Made by a program: the position numbers and the translations under genes
The notes under the pieces: model-generated
Seen by the model: the letters and a program-made list of their open reading frames with translations, nothing else
The model's database searches: none
What the model was told of the DNA's origin: nothing
Part shown: one piece after another, positions 1 to 6,591 of the stretch
Position numbering within the stretch: the first letter of the stretch is position 1
Layout of the letters: each line of letters starts with the position of its first letter
From: JAIBJP01 sp035601195
Lineage (GTDB): Bacteria > Actinomycetota > Thermoleophilia > Gaiellales > Gaiellaceae
Assembly: GCA_035601195.1 (NCBI GenBank)
Contig: DATNOU010000145.1
Span: 1-15,009 of the forward strand
Direction: 5' to 3'
DNA length: 15,009 nt

Positions 1-151
1 CCGTTTCCGAGAGCCGTGCCTTGAACCGCCCGACCGGATCGCCTGAGCTTTCGGCAGCGATCCCGAGCAGCACCATGTTCACCGCGATCCCGGCCACGGC
101 GACGGCGGCCAATAGGAGGCCCGCGCGGAGCCGGCGAGTCCATCTACGCAT
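1..151 (-). CDS. N-terminus of a membrane-anchored or secreted protein, cut by the window edge
   Basis: Only the first 50 codons are inside the window. The ATG at 151-149 has a strong GGGAGGTG ribosome binding site 4-5 bases upstream and lies 14 bases after the flavoprotein stop, so it is probably the next gene of the same operon. The visible part has an Arg-rich N-terminus (MRRWTRRLR), then about 22 hydrophobic residues (GLLLAAVAVAGIAVNMVLLG), then a polar stretch. This fits a signal anchor or uncleaved signal peptide with the remainder outside the membrane. I do not recognise the family from this fragment. Because the operon has an ApbE flavin transferase but no visible flavinylated partner, the missing part is one place to look for an acceptor domain, but that is speculation. 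Confidence 0.72.
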   Translation of the reverse strand, partial: MRRWTRRLRAGLLLAAVAVAGIAVNMVLLGIAAESSGDPVGRFKARLSET

Positions 152-165
152 GCGCACCTCCCACG

Positions 166-1335
166 TTAGGCAGCCGCTCGCGCGGCCGCGAGCTCGCGAC
201 GGAAGGCCGCGACCTCGCGTGCGCGATTTGCGAAGAGCGACGCGAGGACGCGTCCGTCCCCTCCCCGATACATCGCGATGAAAGAGTCACGCTCGCCCTC
301 GATCTCCACCGCTGCCCACTTGTCGGCGTGCCCGACGTACTGGAGACGCAGGCCGAACTGATCCGACCAGAAGTAGGGCGCCTCGTCGTGCGGCTGCTCG
401 TCACCGAGGATCGCTCGGGCCGCGGCGGCGCCTTGTGCAGTCGCGTTCGTCCAGTGCTCGATACGCAGGCGCCTGCCGAGGGACGGCCTCCAAGCGCTCG
501 CGACGTCGCCGCACGCGTAGACGGAGGGGATGTTCGTGCGCCCGCACGCGTCCGTGGCGATCCCGCCCTCGGAGGCGAGCCCCGAGACGGGAGCACACTC
601 GGGGATCGCACCGAGCCCGACGAGGGCGGCGTCGGAGTGCAGGCGCTTGCCGTCGGAGAGGACGAGCGTGCGTAATCGTCTTCGCCCGTCGGCCACGAAC
701 CGAGTCACGCGGGCGCCGAGACGCACGTCGACGCCGTGGGCTCGATACCGGTCGACCAGCAGGGCGCCGACCTCCAGGCCGAGGACGCGCTCGAGCGGTC
801 CGCGTCCCGCCGCGAGGAGCACCACCTCGACGCCGAGCCCGGCCGCCGTCGAGGCGACTTCCGTCCCGACGAAGCCCGCGCCGACGACCGTGAGCCGGCT
901 GCCCGCGCGCAGCGCTCTGCGAAGGGCGAGCGCTTCGCGAAGCGAGCGCAGCGTGTGCACTCCGCGCACGGCCGGGCCGGGAAAGCGCCTCGGTCGAGCG
1001 CCGGTCGCGAGGACGAGTGCGTCCCATGCGAACACCTTCCCCGTGGTGGAGACGGCAGTTCGACGGGACGCGTCGACGAAGCCGATCCGCGTGCCGAGCA
1101 CGAGCTCGATCTCCCGGTCGGCCCAGAACAAGGGAGGGCGAAGAAGAACGCCCTCGGACTCGCAGGCGCCCGCGAGGAATTCCTTCGAGAGCGCGGGCCG
1201 CTCGTAGGGAGCCTCTCGCTCGCCGCCGACGAGGATGACACGGCCGTCAAATCCCTCCGCGCGGAGGGTCTCCGCGCAGCGCGCGCCGGCCGGACCGGCT
1301 CCGACAACGAGGACGGTCGCGACCCGCTTCTTCAA
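166..1335 (-). CDS. FAD-dependent NAD(P)H oxidoreductase, ferredoxin-reductase type
   Basis: A 389-residue flavoprotein of the pyridine nucleotide-disulfide oxidoreductase fold, like the reductases that pass electrons from NAD(P)H to a ferredoxin or rubredoxin. An N-terminal FAD-binding GAGPAG is at about residues 12-17, a second dinucleotide site GAGFVG (NAD(P)H) at about 152-157, and the late FAD motif YACGDVA at about 273-279. After that comes a reductase C-terminal domain (EHWTNA). It has no CxxC redox disulfide, as expected for this branch. I chose the TTG at 1335: it overlaps the ferredoxin stop as TTGA, is preceded by GGGGAG, and leaves a short KKR lead before the FAD motif. An ATG at 1386 in the same frame would add 17 unlikely Arg-rich residues inside the ferredoxin gene. 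Coupling to the ferredoxin next door suggests they are partners. Confidence 0.9.
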   Translation of the reverse strand: MKKRVATVLVVGAGPAGARCAETLRAEGFDGRVILVGGEREAPYERPALSKEFLAGACESEGVLLRPPLFWADREIELVLGTRIGFVDASRRTAVSTTGKVFAWDALVLATGARPRRFPGPAVRGVHTLRSLREALALRRALRAGSRLTVVGAGFVGTEVASTAAGLGVEVVLLAAGRGPLERVLGLEVGALLVDRYRAHGVDVRLGARVTRFVADGRRRLRTLVLSDGKRLHSDAALVGLGAIPECAPVSGLASEGGIATDACGRTNIPSVYACGDVASAWRPSLGRRLRIEHWTNATAQGAAAARAILGDEQPHDEAPYFWSDQFGLRLQYVGHADKWAAVEIEGERDSFIAMYRGGDGRVLASLFANRAREVAAFRRELAAARAAA

Positions 1336-1544
1336 GCGAGCTGCTCCCCGCTTGCGGCGAAGACGGCGATCGCTCCCATGGGGCACGCGGCGGCGGCGTC
1401 GAGGATCGAGGGGTCGTCACTTTCGCCGACGAGCGTCTCCGCGACCCCGCTTTCGTCGAGGCGGAAGACCTCAGGCGCGCTCTTGGCACACGCGGCGAAC
1501 CCGCTGCAGAGCGTGCGCTCGAGCGCGATTCGGTAGGCAGCCAT
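1332..1544 (-). CDS. Small single-cluster ferredoxin (three-Cys, [3Fe-4S] type)
   Basis: A 70-residue soluble electron carrier. Its cysteines are Cys13, Cys19 (CSGFAAC) and Cys54 (ACPMGAI). The usual second-position cysteine is replaced by Phe16, which in this actinobacterial ferredoxin family goes with a [3Fe-4S] rather than a [4Fe-4S] cluster. The APEVFRLDESG segment after the first motif is typical of the ferredoxins that serve cytochromes P450 or Rieske oxygenases. The ATG at 1544 has a perfect AAGGAGG nine bases upstream, and that site overlaps the stop of the membrane heme protein before it. The end overlaps the flavoprotein start (TTGA). It likely carries electrons between that flavoprotein and an operon partner. 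No P450 is present in the window, so the usual partner is absent here. Confidence 0.93.
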   Translation of the reverse strand: MAAYRIALERTLCSGFAACAKSAPEVFRLDESGVAETLVGESDDPSILDAAAACPMGAIAVFAASGEQLA

Positions 1545-1549
1545 CGTGA

Positions 1550-2104
1550 TCAGCCTCCTTGCTCTCGTGGAACGGGCCTTGGTGACGGGCGGGCGAGCGC
1601 CCGCCATGCTGTTGCCGCCGCGACGGCTCCCACGGCTCCGACGTAGAGCGAGAACGTCCAGGCCGTATCCGTGCCGGCGGAGACGCCGTGCGCGGTGGCC
1701 GCCGCGAAGATCAGGTAGGTCGCCCAGTGGAGCCGGCGCCAGTTCTTCGGGCCGATGCGCCGGCGGAGAGAGAAGCTCACGTAGACGACGAGCATGAGCT
1801 CCGCGGCTAGGACGCCGGACGCCGTCCAGAGCGGGCGGTACGGGGCGAGGCCCGGCACGAGGAGCGCCGCGAGCGAGATGCGGACCGTCGAGTCGAGCAG
1901 GAGCGCGATGCCGTGCAGCGCGACCGCTCCGAGACCGAGCGCCACGAGGAACCGATGCACGTCCGTCACGGACGCCGCCTTGAGCGCACTGCCGAACGGG
2001 CGCGACTTGAGGACGAGCCCGGCGAGCACCGACGCCGTCAGCAGGGCGTAGGCGGTGAGCCCGCTCGCCCTGGCCAGGAACCAAAACGTCGGGTCGCTCT
2101 TCAC
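1550..2104 (-). CDS. Ferric-reductase-like integral membrane b-heme protein
   Basis: A 184-residue polytopic membrane protein with about five or six hydrophobic helices. Two helices carry paired histidines spaced as in the ferric reductase/NADPH oxidase/YedZ superfamily: His50-x13-His64 and His126-x12-His139. These would bind two stacked b hemes across the membrane. The N-terminal WFLARASGLTAYALLT segment is typical of actinobacterial members. It has no flavin or NAD domain of its own, so electrons must come from separate proteins. The downstream ferredoxin and flavoprotein genes are obvious candidates. The GTG start overlaps the apbE stop as GTGA, with GGAG upstream, indicating translational coupling. 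The electron acceptor on the outside is not shown by the sequence. Confidence 0.88.
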   Translation of the reverse strand: MKSDPTFWFLARASGLTAYALLTASVLAGLVLKSRPFGSALKAASVTDVHRFLVALGLGAVALHGIALLLDSTVRISLAALLVPGLAPYRPLWTASGVLAAELMLVVYVSFSLRRRIGPKNWRRLHWATYLIFAAATAHGVSAGTDTAWTFSLYVGAVGAVAAATAWRALARPSPRPVPREQGG

Positions 2105-2970
2105 GCTAGCGCTCCGGCGAGAACGGTGCGACCGCCGCAGGTGACGAGCACGGCCAGCAGCTGAAGGTCGGCGGCCTCCCGCAGGGCCTCCTCCTCGCCG
2201 GCGAGGAACAGCGCTTTGGCGAGGACTTCCGCCTCGACGGCCGTCTCTGCCCAGACCGAGACGCGGAGGAGGTCGCTCTCGGACGGGATTCCGGTGGCGG
2301 GATCGATGAGGTGGTGCCGCTCGTGGCCCTCGCGCCGCCAGCACCTTCGGTCCCGGCCGGAAGTGGCGAGGGCTCCGTCTTGAAGCGCGAGCGAGATCGT
2401 GCCGTCGGGCGTCTCGACGCCGATGGGCCAGGCGCCGGCGCGCGGGCGGCCGCGGACAGCGAGATCGCCGCCCGCGTTGACGAGACACGGGCCGACCGCG
2501 GCGAGGAGCGAGCAGGCCCGGTCGACTGCGTATCCCTTGCCGATGCCGCCGAGATCGAGGCTGACGCCGGGCTCGAGCTCGATCGTGCCGGCGTCGGAGT
2601 CGACGGCGACTCCGCCCCCGCACGCGACCGCGACCAGCGGGCCGCCGGAACTCTCGCGTGCGACCTGGTCGAATGAGCGGTCGTAACCGGCGGCGACCAC
2701 GGCGTCGTGGACGGTCGGGTCGAAGCGTCCCCTCGTACACTCGCGGGCCTCGAGCGCCAGGCGGGTGACACGCAGGAGATCCGGATCGGCTTCGATCCGC
2801 CCCTCGCGGTTGAGGCGAGAGAGCTCGGAGTCGGGTCGGAAGCGCGAGAGGATCGACTCGAGCCGCTCGAACTCGACTTCGACGCCGGGAAGCGCCTCCC
2901 GTCCCTCGGGGCCGGCCTCGCTGAAGGACTCGACCGTCGTGCCCATCGCCTCGAACACGTGCCGCTGCAT
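2101..2970 (-). CDS. apbE: FAD:protein FMN transferase (ApbE)
   Basis: A 289-residue ApbE-family enzyme, which cuts FAD and attaches FMN covalently to a Thr or Ser of a target protein. Conserved blocks are seen in order: AMGTTV near the start, SRFRPDSELSRLN, FDPTV, DLGGIGKGYAVDRA (Mg/FAD site), VNAGGDLAVRG and HHLIDPATG. I chose the ATG at 2970, which overlaps the TGA of the gene before it (TGATG). The reading frame continues upstream but only as unlikely Pro/Arg-rich sequence. From this start no signal peptide or lipobox is visible, so the enzyme may act in the cytosol, unlike many exported ApbE proteins. ApbE next to a ferric-reductase-like protein is a known arrangement in flavin-based membrane electron transfer. 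No FMN-acceptor domain with a DGAT/SGAT-like motif is visible here. Confidence 0.93.
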   Translation of the reverse strand: MQRHVFEAMGTTVESFSEAGPEGREALPGVEVEFERLESILSRFRPDSELSRLNREGRIEADPDLLRVTRLALEARECTRGRFDPTVHDAVVAAGYDRSFDQVARESSGGPLVAVACGGGVAVDSDAGTIELEPGVSLDLGGIGKGYAVDRACSLLAAVGPCLVNAGGDLAVRGRPRAGAWPIGVETPDGTISLALQDGALATSGRDRRCWRREGHERHHLIDPATGIPSESDLLRVSVWAETAVEAEVLAKALFLAGEEEALREAADLQLLAVLVTCGGRTVLAGALA

Positions 2971-3335
2971 CACGAGCTCTTCGTCACCGTCAGGGGAGGA
3001 AGGGTCACGACGCTGACGCTCGGCGTCCCGGACGAGGACGGAGCGGACGCTGCGGCGAGGAGGGCCCGCTGCGCCGACTTCGCGGCCGCGATCTCCTTCT
3101 TGCGTTTTGCGAGCGCGTGCCGGTAGCGGGCCCAGCGGCGGTCGACGATTCGCTGAACGTCGGCCGCTTCGAGGCGCAACCGGTGCTCGCGAGCGCGGAG
3201 CGTGGCCAGGCGAGGATCCTGCGCGTCGGCTCGGGCCGTCTGCTGCCACGGGTGGGCGGCGACGGCAACCCACGTCACGACGAAGACCAGGATCGCGGCC
3301 GCAAAGGCATAGAGCCGGGCGACGTGGTTAGTCAT
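2970..3335 (-). CDS. Membrane-anchored helical protein of unknown function
   Basis: About 121 residues. After a short lead (MTNHVARLYA) comes one hydrophobic segment (FAAAILVFVVTWVAVAA, about residues 10-27). The next 60-70 residues are strongly charged, rich in Arg, Ala, Glu and Lys and probably helical, and the tail is Ser/Thr/Val-rich. The likely topology is a single N-terminal anchor with an extracytoplasmic coiled or helical domain. I chose the ATG at 3335, which overlaps the end of the preceding gene by 8 bases. An in-frame ATG at 3395 would add a Thr-rich lead that is just the shadow of the acidic tail coded in the other frame. Its stop overlaps the apbE start. I do not recognise the family. 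Its place in the operon suggests a structural or assembly role for the membrane redox complex. Confidence 0.68.
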   Translation of the reverse strand: MTNHVARLYAFAAAILVFVVTWVAVAAHPWQQTARADAQDPRLATLRAREHRLRLEAADVQRIVDRRWARYRHALAKRKKEIAAAKSAQRALLAAASAPSSSGTPSVSVVTLPPLTVTKSS

Positions 3336-3714
3336 CGCCGCCTTCGTGCTCGTCCTCGTCGTCGTTGCCGTCTTCGTGCTCGTAGTCGTCGTCATCGAAC
3401 GAGGACGAGACGACCGTCGGCGCCCGGCGGACGTAGACGACGCCGTCCTCGGAGGAGTCGGTGCGGGCGCTCGCCGAGCTCGGGCCGGAGACTCTCGGGA
3501 CCTCGGGCAGCTTCGGCGGTCGGCGCTCGAGCGCTTTCCGCAGGGAGCGTTCCATGCGGTCGAGCTTCGCCGATCGCGCGGCGACGGCCTCGTCGGAGAA
3601 CCGCGGGGCGGAAGCTGCTTTGCCCACGTCGACCGTCCGTGTCGCTGCGAGGGTGCCCGCGGCGGCTGCGGCGCCGAGCATGAGCGCGATAAAGAGGATG
3701 TGTCTACGTTTCAC
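3328..3714 (-). CDS. Secreted or anchored protein with an acidic, His-containing C-terminal tail
   Basis: First gene of the redox operon, 128 residues. It starts at a GTG (3714) with GGGAGGT seven bases upstream. The N-terminus KRRHILFIALMLGAAAAAGTLA is a clear signal peptide or anchor. The middle is Ser/Arg/Pro-rich. The last 22 residues are almost all Asp, Glu, Gly and His (FDDDDYEHEDGNDDEDEHEGGDD). Such a tail could bind metal cations or a basic partner, but no known domain is recognisable. It contains no cysteine, CxxCH or obvious FMN-attachment motif. An in-frame ATG at 3828 would add a 38-residue lead running through the probable promoter, so the GTG is preferred. The function is unknown; its position suggests an extracytoplasmic accessory of the electron-transfer proteins. 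Confidence 0.72.
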   Translation of the reverse strand: MKRRHILFIALMLGAAAAAGTLAATRTVDVGKAASAPRFSDEAVAARSAKLDRMERSLRKALERRPPKLPEVPRVSGPSSASARTDSSEDGVVYVRRAPTVVSSSFDDDDYEHEDGNDDEDEHEGGDD

Positions 3715-3744
3715 GGTTCGACCTCCCACTGCTCGATTGCTCTG

Positions 3745-3790
3745 ACCGTAGGGAGGCCCCGGCCAGCGGCGGGCTAAGGAAAGGCCAAGG
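3745..3790 (-). promoter_or_regulatory. Probable redox-operon promoter with an OmpR/PhoB-type direct repeat
   Basis: Reading toward the operon (minus strand), CCTTGGCC (3790-3783) and CCTTAGCC (3779-3772) form a direct repeat with an exact 11-base period, the layout bound by OmpR/PhoB-family regulators. A TACGGT sequence (3750-3745) is a plausible -10 box, and the operon ribosome binding site follows at about 3728-3722. With that -10 the repeats fall at roughly -34 to -52, a usual position for an activator. The regulator gene diverges from the same intergenic region. The -35 is poor, consistent with a need for activation. All of this is read by eye. Confidence 0.4.
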
Positions 3791-3803
3791 TTTCGCCAGG
3801 AAA

Positions 3804-3819
3804 GCTCGAGTGTTCGAGC
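3804..3819. promoter_or_regulatory. Perfect inverted repeat in the divergent intergenic region
   Basis: GCTCGA-GTGT-TCGAGC has six-base arms around a four-base centre. It lies between the direct repeat of the redox operon and the response regulator gene. A weaker GGCAC/GTGCC pair follows at 3824-3840. It could be an operator or a small hairpin in a 5' leader. No matching regulator can be named. Confidence 0.3.
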
Positions 3820-3907
3820 CGCCGGCACGATGGAAGTGCCAAGCTGTGGGCAGCCGCGAGCCGGTCGCGCGCGTCACGACGGCCCGCGATACTCAGGAGG
3901 AAGCCGA

Positions 3908-4567
3908 ATGAAGGTCCTCATCGTCGAAGACGACGACGCGATCGCGGAGCCGCTCGCCGCGGGCCTTCGGCGAGAGGGCTACGAAGTCGACCGCGTTGCG
4001 ACGGGTCGGGAAGCGCTCGAGGCTCCCGAGCCGGACCTGGTGGTCCTCGACCTGCGGCTCCCCGATCTGGACGGCTACGAGGTCTGCCGAGGCATGCGCT
4101 CGCGCTCGGGCGTTCCGATCATCATGGTCACCGCCCGCGGCGAAGAGGTCGACCGGGTCGTCGGGCTCGAGCTCGGTGCTGACGACTACATCGTCAAGCC
4201 GTTCGGATTTCGGGAGCTGCTCGCGCGGATGCGCGCGGTCATGCGCCGCGTCGAGAGCCAACCCGACGACCGCCGCCCCCTCACCGTGGGCGAACTCGAG
4301 GTCGACGTGCGTGGGCGGCGCGCGACGCTGAACGGGAACGAGCTCGCGCTGACGCCGAAGGAGTTCGACCTGCTCGCCCTGCTCGCAAGCGATCCCGGAG
4401 CGGTCATAGGGCGGGAGCGGATACTCGAGGAGGTGTGGGAAACGACCTGGTACGGGGCGGCCAAGACGATCGACGTCCACGTCGCTTCCCTGCGCAAGAA
4501 GCTCGGCGACCCCGGTTGGATCGAGACCGTGCGCGGCGTCGGTCTTCGGCTTCGGCCAGGCAGATGA
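3908..4567 (+). CDS. OmpR/PhoB-family response regulator
   Basis: A 219-residue two-component response regulator. The N-terminal receiver domain has the acidic pocket Asp8/Asp9, the phospho-acceptor Asp48 (VVLDLRLPD), Thr75 and Lys97 (VKPF). The C-terminal half is a winged-helix DNA-binding domain with the LTPKEFDLLALLA and TIDVHVASLRKKLGD signatures. The ATG at 3908 follows AGGAGG by seven bases. The upstream in-frame extension to 3830 has no ribosome binding site and is not family-like. The stop overlaps the sensor kinase start as ATGA, so the pair is co-translated. It probably controls the divergent redox operon and perhaps itself, given the 11-base direct repeats in the intergenic region. 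The stimulus is unknown. Confidence 0.95.
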   Translation: MKVLIVEDDDAIAEPLAAGLRREGYEVDRVATGREALEAPEPDLVVLDLRLPDLDGYEVCRGMRSRSGVPIIMVTARGEEVDRVVGLELGADDYIVKPFGFRELLARMRAVMRRVESQPDDRRPLTVGELEVDVRGRRATLNGNELALTPKEFDLLALLASDPGAVIGRERILEEVWETTWYGAAKTIDVHVASLRKKLGDPGWIETVRGVGLRLRPGR

Positions 4568-6078
4568 GCCGCCAGCTCGTCCTCAGCTACGTCGCGCTGG
4601 CGCTCTTCGTGCTGCTTGTGCTCGAGGTGCCGCTCGCCGTCTCCTACGCGAGGAACGAGCGCCATGACCTCGCGGCGAAGGTCGAGCGGGACGCGGTCGG
4701 GCTCGCAACGCTGGCCGAGGACGAGCTCGAACATCCGGGCACGGCCGACCGGACGCGGCTGGCGGCCGTGGCGGACAGTTACGAGCGTGATACGGGCGGC
4801 AGGGTCGTCGTCGTCGACGCCGCGGGGACTGCCATCGTCGACACGAGCCCGCCGCTTCCCGGGGAGCGCAGCTTCGCTTCGAGACCGGAGTTTGCGCGCT
4901 CGCTCGGCGGCAGCGTGGCGACGGGCGTGCGCTACTCGGACACGCTCGGAGTCAACCTCTTGTACGTCGCCGTTCCGGTCGCGTCGGGAGGTGAGGTGCA
5001 CGGCGCGGTGCGGATCACGTACCCGACCTCGGCGATCGACGCTCGGGTGCATCGCTACTGGCTGATGCTGGCGGCGATCGCCGCTGTTGTTCTGGCCACG
5101 GCCTCGCTGGTCGCGCTCAGGTTTGCGCGCACGACAGTGCGCCCGCTGGCGAAGCTCGAACGGGCTGCGGCGGCCGCCGGCGAGGGCGACCTGGAGGTGC
5201 GGGCGCCGCTCGAGGGGCCGCCGGAGATCAGTTCTCTCGCCCGCAGCTTCAACGAGATGGTCGCGAGGCTCGAGGAGCTCGTACGCTCGCAGGAGGACTT
5301 CGTCGCCGACGCCTCGCACGAGCTGCGCTCGCCCCTGGCGGCTCTTCGTCTCCGGCTCGAGAACCTCGAGTCCGAGGTGAGCGCGGTGGGTGGTGCCGAC
5401 CTCGAGGCCGCCTCGCGCGAGGCGAATCGCCTGGCGCGGGTCGTCGACGCGCTGCTCGCCCTGGCCCGCGCGGACGCCAGCACCTCGGCGCCTGCTCGCA
5501 TCGACGTCGAGGCCGTTATCGCGGAGCGGGTCGGCCTCTGGGCGGCGCTCTGCGAGGAGCGCGGAGTGGCGCTCGTCGCCGACGTCGCGAAGACGGTGAC
5601 GGCAAAGGCCACGCCAGGGCGGCTCGAAGCCGTCCTGGACAACCTGGTCGCGAACGCGCTGGAAGCGTCTCCGCCGGGAGGGACGATCCTCGTCTCGGCC
5701 GAGCGCAGAGGCGACTGGGCGGAAGTGCGGGTCGCGGACGACGGCCCGGGCATGAGTGCCGAGGACCTCGTCCGTGCCTTCGACCGGTTCTGGCGTGCGC
5801 GGACGGACTCGGAGGGCTCTGGGCTCGGGCTCGCCATCGTGCGCAGGTTCGTGACGGCCGACGGAGGCGAGGTCGAGCTGCGGGCGCGACCCGCCGGCGG
5901 AGTCGAGGCCGTCGTGAGGTTCCCCTCGGCGCCCGCACCGGCGGCCGTCGAAGTCGTCCTCGCTCGCGCAGTCGAGAGCGGCCGGCGCGGGGGAGCGCTC
6001 CTGAGCCGCTTCTCCGAAGGCCGTGATCCCCCTGCTAGCGGGCCCCCCGCCGGCCCCGCCCGGCCTCGCGACCGCTGA
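4564..6078 (+). CDS. Membrane sensor histidine kinase
   Basis: A 504-residue kinase partnered with the response regulator by an ATGA overlap. TM1 is at about residues 6-24, followed by an extracytoplasmic sensor domain of about 140 residues (YERDTGGRVVVVDAAG, then ATGVRYSDTLG, resembling a single-Cache/PAS-like fold). TM2 is at about 166-187, then a HAMP linker. The DHp helix carries phospho-acceptor His252 (DASHELRSPLA). The ATPase domain has an N box around Asn360/Asn364, a G1 box DDGPGM at about 392-397 and a G2 box GSGLGLAIV at about 418-426. A final Pro/Arg/Gly-rich stretch of about 50 residues after the ATPase fold is unusual and runs into DNA that looks decayed. The true end may therefore have been altered. 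The ligand is not apparent. Confidence 0.93.
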   Translation: MSRQLVLSYVALALFVLLVLEVPLAVSYARNERHDLAAKVERDAVGLATLAEDELEHPGTADRTRLAAVADSYERDTGGRVVVVDAAGTAIVDTSPPLPGERSFASRPEFARSLGGSVATGVRYSDTLGVNLLYVAVPVASGGEVHGAVRITYPTSAIDARVHRYWLMLAAIAAVVLATASLVALRFARTTVRPLAKLERAAAAAGEGDLEVRAPLEGPPEISSLARSFNEMVARLEELVRSQEDFVADASHELRSPLAALRLRLENLESEVSAVGGADLEAASREANRLARVVDALLALARADASTSAPARIDVEAVIAERVGLWAALCEERGVALVADVAKTVTAKATPGRLEAVLDNLVANALEASPPGGTILVSAERRGDWAEVRVADDGPGMSAEDLVRAFDRFWRARTDSEGSGLGLAIVRRFVTADGGEVELRARPAGGVEAVVRFPSAPAPAAVEVVLARAVESGRRGGALLSRFSEGRDPPASGPPAGPARPRDR

Positions 6079-6190
6079 AGACGTCGAAGATGACGCAACA
6101 GAGGAGCGCGACCGCCCAGTCGCTCCAGGCGCCGAACCACTCCAGGTTCGGCGTCAGTTTTCATGAGCCAGACGATGAGCCAGACGAAGC
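6064..6190 (-). pseudogene. Possible remnant of a small membrane protein
   Basis: On the minus strand two adjacent frames read like pieces of one hydrophobic protein. ASFVWLIVWLM comes first; after a one-base frame change near the AAAA at 6157-6160, LTPNLEWFGAWSDW and AVALLCCVIFDVFSG follow. Such Trp/Phe/Cys-rich hydrophobic runs are rare in shadow frames of high-GC DNA. It has no start or ribosome binding site and overlaps both the 3' end of the kinase gene and the MCO remnant. The family is unknown. A short direct repeat (GATGAGCCAGAC-like, about 6162-6184) lies at the join. Low confidence. Confidence 0.3.
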
Positions 6191-6505
6191 TGGCCACCCT
6201 ATGGGTCGCCGCCGCACCATGTACGGCCGCATCATCTCGCTGTCCTCGTGCTCGGCGGCGTGGCAGTGCCAGACGTAGGTCGAACAACGCCTTGACCCGG
6301 GTGATCTCGTCCGGGTAGGCGATCACCAAGTCCTTCTAGCCCGTCTCCCAAGCTTCCGGCGGCCGGGCGTTCCCCTCGAACGGCCGGCGGTCGATCACCT
6401 GGAACTGCACCTCGTGGATGTGGATCGGGTGGGCGTCCGCGGTGGAGTTGGAGATCTCCCAGAGCTCAACAGCGTCCAGGTCCGGGTTCTCCGTCAAGGC
6501 AACTG
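6161..6505 (-). pseudogene. Decayed C-terminal part of a multicopper oxidase
   Basis: Translated on the minus strand, this stretch matches the last cupredoxin domain of the intact MCO at 7318-9390. It reads ALTENPDLDAVELWEIS, then STADAHPIHIHEVQFQV, then an in-frame TAG at 6338-6336 where the intact gene has Phe (ETG*KD versus ESGFKD). It continues VIAYPDEITRVKALFD, loses about 11 bases (the LPGT-like loop), and resumes in another frame as YVWHCHAAEHEDSEMMRPYM. The copper ligands HPIHIH and HCHAAEH...M are still readable, so decay is recent or slow. The N-terminal two thirds is missing: tetR takes its place upstream. The copy runs in the opposite direction to the intact MCO, so the two are inverted around tetR. 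Confidence 0.87.
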
Positions 6506-6591
6506 TTCTGACCTAGCGATCATCTGCAGGCCAGTGCCACGGTAGCTCGTCCAGGTAGGCGGCGCAGCACGTCGTCCACGAGGAGATCAGG

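Noticed and set aside
144..1307. Long open frames on both strands across the flavoprotein gene
   Set aside because: Arg/Pro/Ser/Ala-rich shadow frames of a high-GC coding region, with no motifs or ribosome binding sites.
3888..3893. GATACT as a -10 box for the response regulator
   Set aside because: It is so close to the AGGAGG that transcription would start at or after the ribosome binding site, which conflicts with the strong site being used.
5055..6329. A 424-codon minus-strand frame opposite the kinase
   Set aside because: Its bulk is the antisense shadow of the kinase gene; only its first part carries the MCO and membrane-protein remnants.
6510..6591. Possible coding scrap (LISSWTTCCAAYLDELPWHW) just after the tetR stop on the minus strand
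   Set aside because: Short, continues only by reading through the tetR stop, and no family is recognisable. It may be debris of the same rearrangement but cannot be supported.
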